Shown here: positions 52,322 through 62,000 of the stretch, in pieces
Layout of the letters: every line of letters starts with the position of its first letter
How positions within the stretch are numbered: position 1 is the stretch's first letter
From: Oligoflexia bacterium
GTDB taxonomy: Bacteria > Bdellovibrionota > Bdellovibrionia > Bdellovibrionales > Bdellovibrionaceae
NCBI GenBank assembly: GCA_016861345.1
Contig: BOLD01000011.1
Span: 51,511-115,510 of the forward strand
Direction of reading: 5' to 3'
Length of the DNA: 64,000 nt
Program-made: the position numbers and the translations under genes
Notes under the pieces: model-generated
Databases searched by the model: none
What the model saw: the letters and a program-made list of their open reading frames with translations, nothing else
Told to the model about the DNA's origin: nothing

Positions 52322-53140
52322 GTGAAAAAATATACTCGAAATATTGTAGCGCTGCTTATCCTTTTTTGTACCCTACAAGCTCCATCTAAAACATTAGTGG
52401 TTTCCGATATTGATGACACGATCAAAATCTCACATGTCCTCGGCTTGGCTGATAAGTTTCTCAATGCTCCACAGACTTCGAATGCTTTTCAAGGGATGAG
52501 TGATCTTTATCTGTATCTTGAGAACAAAATTAAACCCCAGGGCATTCGTTTTGTATATCTCTCTAACGCTCCTGTGTATTTGATGTTGGGGCTTCATCTT
52601 GAGTTTTTAAATGAAAATGGTTTTCCAAAAGGTGAACTCTTGCTTGCTCCAGATTTATCAAGCCAAGAAAATCATAAGATCACTGAGCTTCGTCGACTAC
52701 TAAGTACAGATCGGTATGATCAGGTTCTTTTGATCGGTGATAATGGGGAGAGGGATGTTGAGATCTATGATCAGATTCAAAAAGAGTTTCCTGGCGTTCA
52801 ATTCTTAACTTTTATCCATCAGGTCTATTTTTCCAAGTCGACCCAAAGTCCAGGTAAACTGCTTGTTCAAAGACAGGTTGGATTTGTCACGGCCGTTGAT
52901 ATTGCCCAGACTCTTGCGGAAAAAGGCATTTTTCAACCACAGGATCTTCTGATGCTGAATGAGTTACTGATCATGCAGATTGCTCGTGACACTCAAGATG
53001 AAGATAATGGGCGAATTAGTTTTCCGACATGGATGGATTGCCGAGATTTTAAAGTTAAAAAAGATCTTTCTGGAGCTCAACTCTATGAATACTATAAAAG
53101 AATAGTATCTCGTCGGTGTTCCTTGCCAAGATCCAGATAA
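52322..53140 (+). CDS. Exported App1-type phosphatase (DUF2183, HAD-like)
   Basis: A 272-residue protein from a GTG five bases after AGGAG. N-terminal hydrophobic export signal (YTRNIVALLILFCTLQAPSK), then the HAD motif VVSDIDDTIKISHVLG with the DxD catalytic pair, FVYLSNAPVYL, and LIGDNGERDVEIYDQI with the third-motif Asp. This is the catalytic domain pattern of phosphatidate phosphatase APP1 and bacterial DUF2183 proteins. Location outside the cytoplasm suggests action on lipid or other phosphoesters of the envelope, or of prey if the host is a predator. Substrate inferred only. Confidence 0.85.
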   Translation: MKKYTRNIVALLILFCTLQAPSKTLVVSDIDDTIKISHVLGLADKFLNAPQTSNAFQGMSDLYLYLENKIKPQGIRFVYLSNAPVYLMLGLHLEFLNENGFPKGELLLAPDLSSQENHKITELRRLLSTDRYDQVLLIGDNGERDVEIYDQIQKEFPGVQFLTFIHQVYFSKSTQSPGKLLVQRQVGFVTAVDIAQTLAEKGIFQPQDLLMLNELLIMQIARDTQDEDNGRISFPTWMDCRDFKVKKDLSGAQLYEYYKRIVSRRCSLPRSR

Positions 53141-53187
53141 GTGGATAGCATATTACTATGTGATTCAAATATGATTAAGGCGGTCAT

Positions 53188-53610
53188 ATGGTTGATGATG
53201 TCGTACAGAAGGCATTTATATCAAAGGCAAAAGATCAGGCTACAGGTATTTTAGCGCAGCCACATATCGGCGCAGAAACAAAGGCAATAGTTAAAGATTT
53301 GCTCACAATCATTGAAACATACGAGAGACAAGCTCTAGAGTCGACAGGGCAAAGTGCAGATGTCAGACTTGCAAGAAAAAAGCTCGAACAATCAAAAGCA
53401 GAAACCCGGGCAGCAGAGGCTAAGGCAGAATCTGCAAAGCAGCTCATACTATCACTCATAGAGGATATTAAAACGATCAACAATGAGACGCTCAGTATAT
53501 TAAAGCGTCACACGCCTGAAAGTGCCGATGCTGATTCTCAGTCTGCAACGAAAATTCGGTCTTCAATACAGAGAATGACAGAAACGATAACTCGTTCGAG
53601 CGCTAAATGA
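53188..53610 (+). CDS. Cytosolic coiled-coil protein, unknown
   Basis: A 140-residue Lys/Glu/Ala-rich protein without signal peptide or membrane helix. Residues 62-110 form a continuous coiled coil (ARKKLEQSKAETRAAEAKAE), the C-terminus is Ser/Thr-rich. AAGGCGG precedes the ATG. It lies between the exported-protein run and the convergent RarD gene, ending 10 bases before it. No recognised family; role unknown. Confidence 0.65.
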   Translation: MVDDVVQKAFISKAKDQATGILAQPHIGAETKAIVKDLLTIIETYERQALESTGQSADVRLARKKLEQSKAETRAAEAKAESAKQLILSLIEDIKTINNETLSILKRHTPESADADSQSATKIRSSIQRMTETITRSSAK

Positions 53611-53620
53611 TGAAAGTGAA

Positions 53621-54475
53621 TTAGTATTTCTTTCTCAGAGTCGCCGCTTCGCTAATAACTATACCAAGACCAAGCCAAACTAGACTAAATCCGATCGCTT
53701 TTTCCACTGAGAAGTCTTCTTTAAAATAAAGAATGGCACAGAGAAACTGTAAGGTCGGAGCTACGTATTGAAAAAAACCAAGTGTGGAAATGGGGATTCT
53801 TTTCGCTGCAGATGAGAACCAGATGAGGGGTAGGCCAGTCACAACTCCGCAAGAGATTAAGAGGAGCCATGTTAAGAGGTCTCTTTCAAGATAACTCTGG
53901 GGGTTTTGAATTCCAATATGAACAAGATAGCCTAGCGTGAGCGGAATAAGAATAAGGGTTTCAAGCTGCATTCCGAGAATAGAGGGAACTTGAACTCGCT
54001 TTTTAATTGCCCCATAAATACCAAAAGTTAAAGCTAACGAAAGCGCAATCCAGGGTAGTCCCTGATAAACCCAAGTCAGATAAAGAACTCCAGCTAATGC
54101 AAAGGCGATGGCAATTTTTTTAGGTTGAGAAAGATGTTCATGAAAAAGAAGAACTCCGAGAATAAAGTTAATTAAAGGATTGATAAAGTAGCCCAGGCTG
54201 GATTCGGCTACATGGCCATTGTTGACGGCCCAAATGTAAACTCCCCAATTAACCCCGATCAAGAGTCCGGCAAATCCAAGCAGTAACTTTTGATTCACTG
54301 TTGTGTGATTTTTTAATTTTTTTGTTGAAACAATTAAAGTGTAAAAAACAAAAGACCAAAGCACACGGTGGCAAAGAACTTCGATGGGATCTATATGTTT
54401 AAAGAGAGCCCAATAGATGGGAATAATGCCCCAAACGCCAAAGGCAGTCAGGGCATAGATGTAGCCAGAATTCAT
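53621..54475 (-). CDS. RarD/EamA-family permease
   Basis: A 284-residue inner-membrane transporter with about ten helices in two EamA repeats. The N-terminus GYIYALTAFGVWGIIPIYW and WGVYIWAVNNGHVAESSLGY, FGIYGAIKKR and FFQYVAPTLQFLCAI match RarD (chloramphenicol-sensitive-protein family). Start overlaps the glutaryl-CoA dehydrogenase stop by one base (TAATG), so translation is coupled. Substrate unknown. Confidence 0.9.
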   Translation of the reverse strand: MNSGYIYALTAFGVWGIIPIYWALFKHIDPIEVLCHRVLWSFVFYTLIVSTKKLKNHTTVNQKLLLGFAGLLIGVNWGVYIWAVNNGHVAESSLGYFINPLINFILGVLLFHEHLSQPKKIAIAFALAGVLYLTWVYQGLPWIALSLALTFGIYGAIKKRVQVPSILGMQLETLILIPLTLGYLVHIGIQNPQSYLERDLLTWLLLISCGVVTGLPLIWFSSAAKRIPISTLGFFQYVAPTLQFLCAILYFKEDFSVEKAIGFSLVWLGLGIVISEAATLRKKY

Positions 54476-55638
54476 TATCGGTATGCAGGAATACCGGTGA
54501 TGTGCTCACCGATCACAAGGCGGTGAATATCCTCAGTGCCTTCATAAGTGTTCACACTTTCAAGGTTGAGCATGTGGCGACCGCATTGGTATTCGTAGGT
54601 GATGCCGCTGGCACCCAGAATATCTCTGGTAACTCGTGCGCAGTTCAGTGCCATAGCCACGTTGTTCATTTTAGCCATAGAGATGTGCACAGGCTGAGCT
54701 TTACCTTCGTCTTTCATGCGACCCACGTGAAGAGCAAGTAATTGGGCTTTAGTAATTTCGGTGTACATATTGGCCAGTTTGGCTTGGACCAGCTGGAATC
54801 CGCCAATGGGTTTGTCAAATTGGATTCTGGTTTTAGAATAAGTGACAGCTTCATCAAAGCAGGCCATAGCAGCACCAAGAGCTCCCCAAGAAATTCCGAA
54901 TCGTGCATTATTCAGACAAGCAAAGGGACCTTTTAGTCCTGAGACCTCGAGCATTTGGCTCGCAGGAACTCGTGCATCTTCGAAAATTAATTCTGACGTG
55001 ATTGAGGCTTTCAGAGAGAATTTCTTCTCAATATCTCTGACTGTAAATCCTTTTGTGTCACGATCAACGATAAAGCCTTTAATTTTATTGTCATCATCTT
55101 TTGCCCACACTATCGCAAGATCAGACATGCCCCCATTGGTGATCCACATTTTTGCACCATTAAGGACATAGTGGTTACCGTCTTTTTTTGCTCTTGTGAT
55201 CATTCCGCCAGGGTTTGATCCAAAGTCAGGCTCTGTTAATCCGAAGCATCCAATCAACTGACCCTTGGCCATTTTTGGTAAGTATTTTTTCTTATGTTCC
55301 TCTGTACCAAATGCTGCGATGGGGAACATGCAAAGGGCTCCTTGAACGCTCACGAAAGATCGAATACCAGAGTCGCCTCGCTCAAGTTCTTGCATGATTA
55401 AACCATAAGAGGTGTAATTCAGTCCTGCACACTCGTAACCCTGAATTGTTGCACCCAAGGTACCTAGCTCAGCAAGAAGAGGAATCAAACGCTTTGGAAA
55501 GACTCCTTTTTCATAGTCAGAGGCAATTGTCGGCATGATTTCTTTCGTCACAAACTGACGAATTGTGTCTCTAATCATTTTTTCTTCATCAGAAAAGTGA
55601 GTGTCTAGATTTAAAAAATCAGGTGCTGTGTATGCCAT
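54475..55638 (-). CDS. gcdH: Glutaryl-CoA dehydrogenase
   Basis: A 387-residue acyl-CoA dehydrogenase with decarboxylating activity, converting glutaryl-CoA to crotonyl-CoA in lysine/tryptophan breakdown. ERGDSGIRSFVSVQGAL (glutaryl-binding Arg region), CFGLTEPDFGSNPGGM, WITNGGMSDLAIVWAK, and catalytic Glu366 in NTYEGTEDIHRLVIG. GAGGAG precedes the ATG. Upstream, korA is divergent. Closest overall wording is to GCDH rather than short-chain dehydrogenases; electrons go to ETF. Confidence 0.93.
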   Translation of the reverse strand: MAYTAPDFLNLDTHFSDEEKMIRDTIRQFVTKEIMPTIASDYEKGVFPKRLIPLLAELGTLGATIQGYECAGLNYTSYGLIMQELERGDSGIRSFVSVQGALCMFPIAAFGTEEHKKKYLPKMAKGQLIGCFGLTEPDFGSNPGGMITRAKKDGNHYVLNGAKMWITNGGMSDLAIVWAKDDDNKIKGFIVDRDTKGFTVRDIEKKFSLKASITSELIFEDARVPASQMLEVSGLKGPFACLNNARFGISWGALGAAMACFDEAVTYSKTRIQFDKPIGGFQLVQAKLANMYTEITKAQLLALHVGRMKDEGKAQPVHISMAKMNNVAMALNCARVTRDILGASGITYEYQCGRHMLNLESVNTYEGTEDIHRLVIGEHITGIPAYR

Positions 55639-55775
55639 GAGTTACTCCTCGAGGAATTTTGTAGGTCTTAGGCTGCTCCAAGACAAAAATATTTGCAAAC
55701 AAAATTCTTTGCGTAATTCAAGATCGGTGGGGTAAGATTTTGGCGTTTGAAAATGGGGTAAAAAAGGGTGTTTTT

Positions 55776-57581
55776 ATGAATCAAATGGTGAATGATTTTG
55801 TTTTGAATATAGGCACTGTCAATGGAAGTGGTTCTCAGTCTGCAAATACAATTATTTTAAAGTCTTTATTTCGAATGGGTATCCCTGTGGGCGGAAAGAA
55901 TGTCTTTCCTTCAAACATTCAAGGATTGCCGACTTGGTTTTGGGTGCGTGCATCATCAAAGGGCTATACGGGGCGTCGAAAAGATGCAGATATCGTTGTT
56001 GCTATGAATCCACAGACCTTGGTGGAAGATCATAAGGTTGTTAAATCAGGTGGAGTTTTCATCTACAACACGGATCTTAAAGTTGAAAATTTGAAACTGC
56101 GCGATGATGTGACCAATTACGGGGTTCCTTTTAAGACACTTGTGGATCAAGCGACCACAGTGGCAAAGATCAAGAAACTTCTGACGAATATTGTCTACGT
56201 CGGTGTTTTAGCAGAGCTTCTTGAGATTGATGATGAAGTTCTTCAAGCAACTTTAGTTGATCAATTTGATGGGAAAGAGTCCGTGGTTGAGCCAAATCGC
56301 AAAGCGATGGGTCTAGGTCGACAATACGTTCAAGAGAACTTTAAAAAATCTGAATTTCCCATCAAAGTTCAAAAAATGGATAAAACCTCTCAGAAAATGA
56401 TGATTGATGGAAATACAGCAGGTGCCTTAGGTCTTGTCTTTGGTGGAGCCTCCTTTGCAGCTTGGTATCCGATCACTCCATCAAGCTCACTGGTTGAAAA
56501 CTTTATGAAGTATTCAGCTCAACTTCGAAAAACAGAAGATGGAAAAAATAAATTTGCTGTTGTTCAAGCTGAAGATGAGATTTCAAGCATTTGCATGGTT
56601 CTTGGTGCTGGGTGGGCAGGTGCAAGGTCGTTTACGGCGACTTCGGGTCCTGGTTTGAGTTTGATGCAAGAAGCTGCGGGTTTTGCTTATTACGCTGAAA
56701 TTCCCTCTGTGATTTGGGATGTACAACGGGTTGGTCCATCAACCGGAATGCCGACTCGAACAGCTCAGGGAGACATTATGTTGGCTCTTCATTCTTCTCA
56801 CGGAGACACTAAACATCCAGTTTTATTGCCGGGATCTCCAAAAGAGTGTTTCGAGTTTGGTCAGGCGGCTCTTGATCTTGCTGATCGATTGCAAACTTTG
56901 GTTCATGTCCTCAGTGACCTTGATATTGGAATGAATCTTTGGATGGAGGATGATTTTCAATATCCTGACAAACCCATGGACCGTGGAAAAATTTTGACTG
57001 AGGATCAGATCAATCAACTGAATGCACAAGGAAAGCATTACTACCGATATATGGAAGTTGATGGCGACGGAATTCCTTATCGCACACTGCCAGGCACTCG
57101 ACATGCCCAGGCTCCTTATTTGACTCGAGGATCGGGTCATGGCCCTAAAGCACAGTACACTGAAAAAAGTGATGAGTACCAAGATGTCGTCGACCGTTTA
57201 GTGCGAAAGTGGGAAACAGCCAGAACTCTTGTTCCAAAACCAGAAATCATTGGTCAGGGTAAGAAAATTGGAGTTATCAGTTATGGATCAGCATCAGCAG
57301 TGATGAAGGAATCTATAGATCTACTTTCAGCTCAAAAAATTGAAATTGATGTTTTACGTATCAGATCAATTCCCTTTAATGATGATGTGAAAAACTTTAT
57401 CCATAATCATGATCGAGTTTACGTTTTTGATTTAAATCGAGATGGTCAAATGTATGATCTGATTCGCCTTGATTACCCTGATCAGTGGCAAAAGTTAAAA
57501 TCCATTCGTCACTATGATGGAACTCCGGTCACTGCTGAATCTATTGTTGAACCTGTTTTGAGAACAGAGAAGGGGTTATAA
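55776..57581 (+). CDS. korA: 2-oxoglutarate:ferredoxin oxidoreductase, fused gamma-alpha subunit
   Basis: A 601-residue subunit of a 2-oxoacid:acceptor oxidoreductase (N-terminal gamma domain with GTVNGSGSQSANTIILKSLF; alpha domain from about 210 with AAWYPITPSSSLVENFM and SFTATSGPGLSLMQEA). It partners with KorB for CoA-dependent oxidation of a 2-oxoacid, reducing ferredoxin. ATG at 55776 follows AAAGGGTG; an in-frame TTG at 55740 adds 12 residues. KorB follows one base after. The 2-oxoglutarate preference is inferred from the two-subunit gamma-alpha/beta layout. Confidence 0.9.
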   Translation: MNQMVNDFVLNIGTVNGSGSQSANTIILKSLFRMGIPVGGKNVFPSNIQGLPTWFWVRASSKGYTGRRKDADIVVAMNPQTLVEDHKVVKSGGVFIYNTDLKVENLKLRDDVTNYGVPFKTLVDQATTVAKIKKLLTNIVYVGVLAELLEIDDEVLQATLVDQFDGKESVVEPNRKAMGLGRQYVQENFKKSEFPIKVQKMDKTSQKMMIDGNTAGALGLVFGGASFAAWYPITPSSSLVENFMKYSAQLRKTEDGKNKFAVVQAEDEISSICMVLGAGWAGARSFTATSGPGLSLMQEAAGFAYYAEIPSVIWDVQRVGPSTGMPTRTAQGDIMLALHSSHGDTKHPVLLPGSPKECFEFGQAALDLADRLQTLVHVLSDLDIGMNLWMEDDFQYPDKPMDRGKILTEDQINQLNAQGKHYYRYMEVDGDGIPYRTLPGTRHAQAPYLTRGSGHGPKAQYTEKSDEYQDVVDRLVRKWETARTLVPKPEIIGQGKKIGVISYGSASAVMKESIDLLSAQKIEIDVLRIRSIPFNDDVKNFIHNHDRVYVFDLNRDGQMYDLIRLDYPDQWQKLKSIRHYDGTPVTAESIVEPVLRTEKGL

Positions 57582-57582
57582 A

Positions 57583-58626
57583 ATGACAACACAAGAAGTG
57601 AATCAAGTTCCCCGAAATAAAATCAATCTTGAAAAGAAAGATTATGTCGGAGGAGTTTCGACTCTTTGTACGGGATGCGGTCATGATCAGATTACAAATC
57701 ATATTGTGACAGCTTTTTATAATCTATCAATTAACCCCCATGACGTGGCAAAAATGTCAGGGATCGGGTGTTCATCAAAAACGCCGGGATATTTTTTATC
57801 AAAAGCTCATGGATTTAATTCAATGCACGGGCGAATGGCGCCTGTGTCCACAGGATCCAAAGTTGCGAACCAACATTTGATTCATATCGGAGTCAGTGGA
57901 GACGGGGATTCGGCAAGTATTGGTTTTGGCGGATTTGCTCACTTGATGCGACGAAATCTTCCTATGACCTACATTGTGGCTAATAACGGAGTTTATGGTT
58001 TAACAAAGGGACAGTTCTCAGCGACTGCGGATAAGGGCGCAAAGCTAAAATCAGGAGAACAAAATCCTTTTGAGAATATAGATCTCTGCACGATGGCTTT
58101 GGATTTAGGTTGTACATTTATTGCCCGTTCTTTTTCTGGTGATGCAAAACAATTAGTTCCACTTCTTCAGGCAGCGCTGAAACACAAAGGGACAGCTCTG
58201 ATTGATGTGATTTCACCCTGCGTGACTTTTAATAACCATGATGGTTCGACAAAAAGTTTTTCATATGTGAAGGAACATGACATTAGTCTTCAAGAGCTTG
58301 GTTTTATTCCAGCGACAGAGGCGATCACTGTGGATTATGCCGAAGGAACAATGGAAGTTGTGCAGCTTCCGGATGGATCTCAGTTGACGCTCAAAAAACT
58401 GAACTCACGCGAACACAATGTTCATAGCCGATTAGATGCTGCAAAACTTCTCTATGAATCAAAGGAAAAAGGAGAGCTTTTAACAGGTCTTCTTTACATT
58501 GATGAAACTCGAAGTAATTTTTCAGATACCTTGAATCTTTGTGATAAGCCCTTGGCTCATTTAACTGAGAAAGAGCTTCGTCCAAGTCGCGAAGCTTTCT
58601 CGAAGGTTATGAAGGCTTTTAAATAG
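57583..58626 (+). CDS. korB: 2-oxoglutarate:ferredoxin oxidoreductase, beta subunit
   Basis: A 347-residue thiamine-diphosphate-binding subunit. LCTGCGHD (two Cys), IGCSSKTPGYF, the TPP-metal motif SGDGDSASIGFGGFAHLMRR then NNGVYGLTKGQFSAT, and SPCVTFNNHDGSTKS are typical of KorB. Four Cys (C-x2-C and two later) are positioned as the [4Fe-4S] ligands of this family. Forms a heterodimer with korA, whose stop precedes it by one base. Confidence 0.9.
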   Translation: MTTQEVNQVPRNKINLEKKDYVGGVSTLCTGCGHDQITNHIVTAFYNLSINPHDVAKMSGIGCSSKTPGYFLSKAHGFNSMHGRMAPVSTGSKVANQHLIHIGVSGDGDSASIGFGGFAHLMRRNLPMTYIVANNGVYGLTKGQFSATADKGAKLKSGEQNPFENIDLCTMALDLGCTFIARSFSGDAKQLVPLLQAALKHKGTALIDVISPCVTFNNHDGSTKSFSYVKEHDISLQELGFIPATEAITVDYAEGTMEVVQLPDGSQLTLKKLNSREHNVHSRLDAAKLLYESKEKGELLTGLLYIDETRSNFSDTLNLCDKPLAHLTEKELRPSREAFSKVMKAFK

Positions 58627-58654
58627 TTGATAACGCAATATGGCACGCTATGCT
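58627..58654 (+). promoter_or_regulatory. Sigma-70-like promoter for ferredoxin-nifJ
   Basis: TTGATA (58627-58632, 5/6), 16-base spacer, TATGCT (58649-58654, 4/6), immediately after the korB stop. It would start transcripts about 60 bases before the ferredoxin ATG, separating the korAB and fdx-nifJ units. Confidence 0.45.
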
Positions 58655-58722
58655 AATTTGCGAAATGACAATAAAAATGATAATTTTTGACGTCTTAAAC
58701 AAGAACTGAAACGGAGATACCT

Positions 58723-59010
58723 ATGGCATATAAAATTACATCTGACTGTAACAACTGTGGTGCTTGTGAACCTGAATGCCCAAATTCAGCTATTTCTTCA
58801 GGACCAGATATTTTTGAAATTAAAGCCGATGCTTGTACTGAGTGCGTGGGATTTCATGGAAAGCCCCAGTGTGCAGCAGTATGCCCAGTGGATGCTTGTG
58901 TGACAGATTCAGCTCATGTAGAGACTGAAGAAGCATTAATAGCTAAATTAAAAGTTCTTCATCCAAATAAGAATTTATCTGGACCGATTCCTTCTCACTT
59001 TAAAAAGTAG
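58723..59010 (+). CDS. 2[4Fe-4S] ferredoxin
   Basis: A 95-residue low-potential electron carrier with two clusters: C-x2-C-x2-C-x3-CP in [12 protein letters not shown], and the second as C-x2-C-x8-C-x3-CP ([18 protein letters not shown]), the longer spacing of Alvin-type ferredoxins. It lies between korAB and nifJ and is the probable acceptor of electrons from both. GGAG (CGGAGATACCT) precedes the ATG. Confidence 0.93.
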   Translation: MAYKITSDCNNCGACEPECPNSAISSGPDIFEIKADACTECVGFHGKPQCAAVCPVDACVTDSAHVETEEALIAKLKVLHPNKNLSGPIPSHFKK

Positions 59011-59016
59011 TTTCAA

Positions 59017-62000
59017 ATGACAAAGACAGTGGCTGCAACCTTGGATGGCAATGAGGCGGCGGCCTCGGTTGCCTATCGTTTTTCTGAAACAGTGGCAATT
59101 TATCCCATCACACCATCTTCAACGATGGCAGAACTAGCTGATGAGTGGTCCTCAAAAGACAAACCAAATTTATGGGGTACGGTTCCTCGGGTTACAGAAA
59201 TGCAGTCCGAAGGCGGAGCTGCAGGCGCCATCCATGGGATGTTGCAAACAGGATCATTAACAACAACATTTACAGCTTCTCAGGGATTGTTGTTGATGAT
59301 TCCCAACATGTATAAAATTGCAGGAGAGCTTACTCCCTTTTGTATGCATGTTTCAGCTCGTACGATTGCAACACATGCTTTGTCGATTTTTGGTGATCAC
59401 TCAGATGTGATGGCTTGTCGGCAAATTGGATTTGCCATGCTCTGTTCAGGGTCCGTTCAAGAGGCCCATGACTTTGCAGCAGTTTCTCATGTAACAACTT
59501 TTAAAGCTCGAATTCCATTTTTACATTTTTTTGATGGATTTAGAACTTCGCACGAGGTCGCCAAGATCAATCTTCTCTCCGATGAAGATCTCCGACAACT
59601 TTTCAATGAAGAGGATATTCAGGCCTTTCGAAAACTGGCTTTAACATCGGATCATCCGATGATTCGAGGTACAGCTCAAAACCCAGATGTTTTCTTCCAG
59701 GCTCGCGAAGCTTGTAATCCTTTTTACGAGAAAGTTCCTGACCTTGTTCAAAAAAGTTTTGATGAACTTAAAAAAGTAACAGGACGAAGTTATCAACTTT
59801 TTGATTATCACGGACATCCTGAAGCTGATCGAGTCATTGTCATGATGGGATCAGGATCAGAAACAACTCACGAATTAGTGGATTGGCTTCTGGGTAAAGG
59901 TGAAAAGGTCGGTGTTTTAAAAGTTCGTCTTTATCGACCCTTTTCAGCAAAACATTTTCTAGCAGCTTTGCCAAAATCTGTTCAAAAGATTGCAGTCTTA
60001 GATCGAACAAAAGAACCTGGTGCTTTAGGCGAGCCGCTTTATCAAGATGTGGTGACAGCATTATTTGAAATGAACACCTTTAAAGTCCAGCCTCAGGTCA
60101 TTGGTGGACGCTACGGACTATCATCAAAGGAATTCACACCAGCAATGGTGAAAGGAATTTTTGATGAGATGAAAAAAACAAAACCAAAGAATCATTTCAC
60201 AATTGGTATTGTGGATGATGTCAGTGGAACTTCGTTAGAGTATGATCGTGATTTTGATATTGAGCCTAATGATGTGACCAGATGTGTGTTTTTTGGTTTG
60301 GGAGCTGATGGAACAGTTGGGGCAAATAAGAACTCGATTAAAATCATCGGTGAAGAAACAAATAATTACGCTCAAGGGTATTTTGTTTATGATTCTAAAA
60401 AATCAGGAGCCATGACGATCTCGCATCTTCGTTTTGGTCCAAGAGATATTCGCTCATCATACTTAATTAAAAAAGCCAATTTTGTAGCTTGTCATCAGTG
60501 GGACTTTCTCGAGAAATACGATGTCCTTGATTATGCGGCCGCAGGGGGAGTGGTTCTCTTTAACTCTCTTTATCCTGTAGATCAGGTCTGGGATCATCTT
60601 TCAAAACAGGCCCAGGCTCAGATCATTCAAAAGAAATTAAAGGTCTACACCATTGATGCCTTTAAGGTGGCCCGTGAAACGGGTATGGGTGGTCGTATCA
60701 ATACAGTGATGCAAACCTGCTTCTTTGCGATATCAGGTGTTTTACCGCGCGAACAAGCTATTGAGCAAATCAAGGCGGCCATTCAAAAGACTTATTCTAA
60801 AAAAGGTTCAGAGATGGTCGAGAGAAACTTTAAAGCCGTCGATCATACTTTGCATGCGCTGTTTGAAGTGAAAATTCCAAATCAAGTCACAAGTCAAAGA
60901 TCCATGAGTCCCTTAGTGCCAGATCATGCTCCCGATTTTGTAAAGCGTGTCTCTGGATCAATATTAGCAGGGCGGGGTGATCTTTTACCAGTCAGTGCCT
61001 TTCCTGTTGATGGAACATGGCCAACGGGAACAACTCAGTATGAGAAAAGAAATATTGCACAGTTTGTTCCTGTCTGGGATCCCCAAATTTGTATTCAGTG
61101 TAACAAGTGTGCTTTGGTCTGTCCTCATGCTACTATACGAGCAGCACTCTATGAGCCTGAAGCTCTTAAGGGCTGTCCAAGTACATTTAAATCAATGGAT
61201 TTTAAATCAAAAGAGCATCTCAACAAAAAATACACCATCCAAGTTGCAGTCGAGGATTGCACGGGCTGTGCTGTTTGTGTCGAGGTTTGCCCAGGTGTGG
61301 ATAAATCAAATCCAAAGCGTAAATCTCTTGAGATGAAACCCCAGTTACCTCTCAGACAGAATGAAAAAGAAAATTATGAATTTTTCTTAAACATTCCTCT
61401 TGCTGATCGAAGCGTGGCTCGTGGTGATGCAAAGATGTCTCAATTCCTTGAGCCTCTCTTTGAATTCTCGGGTGCTTGTTCAGGTTGCGGGGAAACTCCG
61501 TATTTGAAACTGCTCACTCAACTTTACGGAGATCGACTCTTTATTGCTAATGCCACTGGATGTTCATCCATCTATGGTGGAAATTTACCGACAACTCCAT
61601 ATAAGTGTAACTCCGAGGGACGGGGGCCAGCATGGTCCAATTCTCTTTTTGAAGATAATGCCGAGTATGGATATGGAATGCGTTTCTCGATTGATAAACA
61701 TCGAGAAATTGCCCAAGAGCTTCTTAAAAAACTTTCAGCACAAATTGGTGATCGACTTGTTCAAGAGATACTCATTGCTGATCAAAGCACAGAAGCGGGT
61801 ATTTTTGCCCAACGAGATCGGGTCAAATCTCTGAAAGAAAAATTGAAATCAATCAAGACATCAGAAGCCAAACAGCTTGAATTCTTTGCTGACTACCTTG
61901 TCAGCAAGAGTGTGTGGATTGTGGGTGGTGATGGTTGGGCCTATGACATTGGCTTTGGTGGTCTTGATCATGTTCTTGCTCAGGGTCGCAAAGTGAACAT

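Noticed and set aside
54842..55171. 109-codon frame opposite glutaryl-CoA dehydrogenase
   Set aside because: Lies wholly within a complete, motif-bearing gene on the other strand.
58640..58690. 16-codon frame in the korB-ferredoxin gap
   Set aside because: No ribosome site and it overlaps the likely promoter at 58627-58654.
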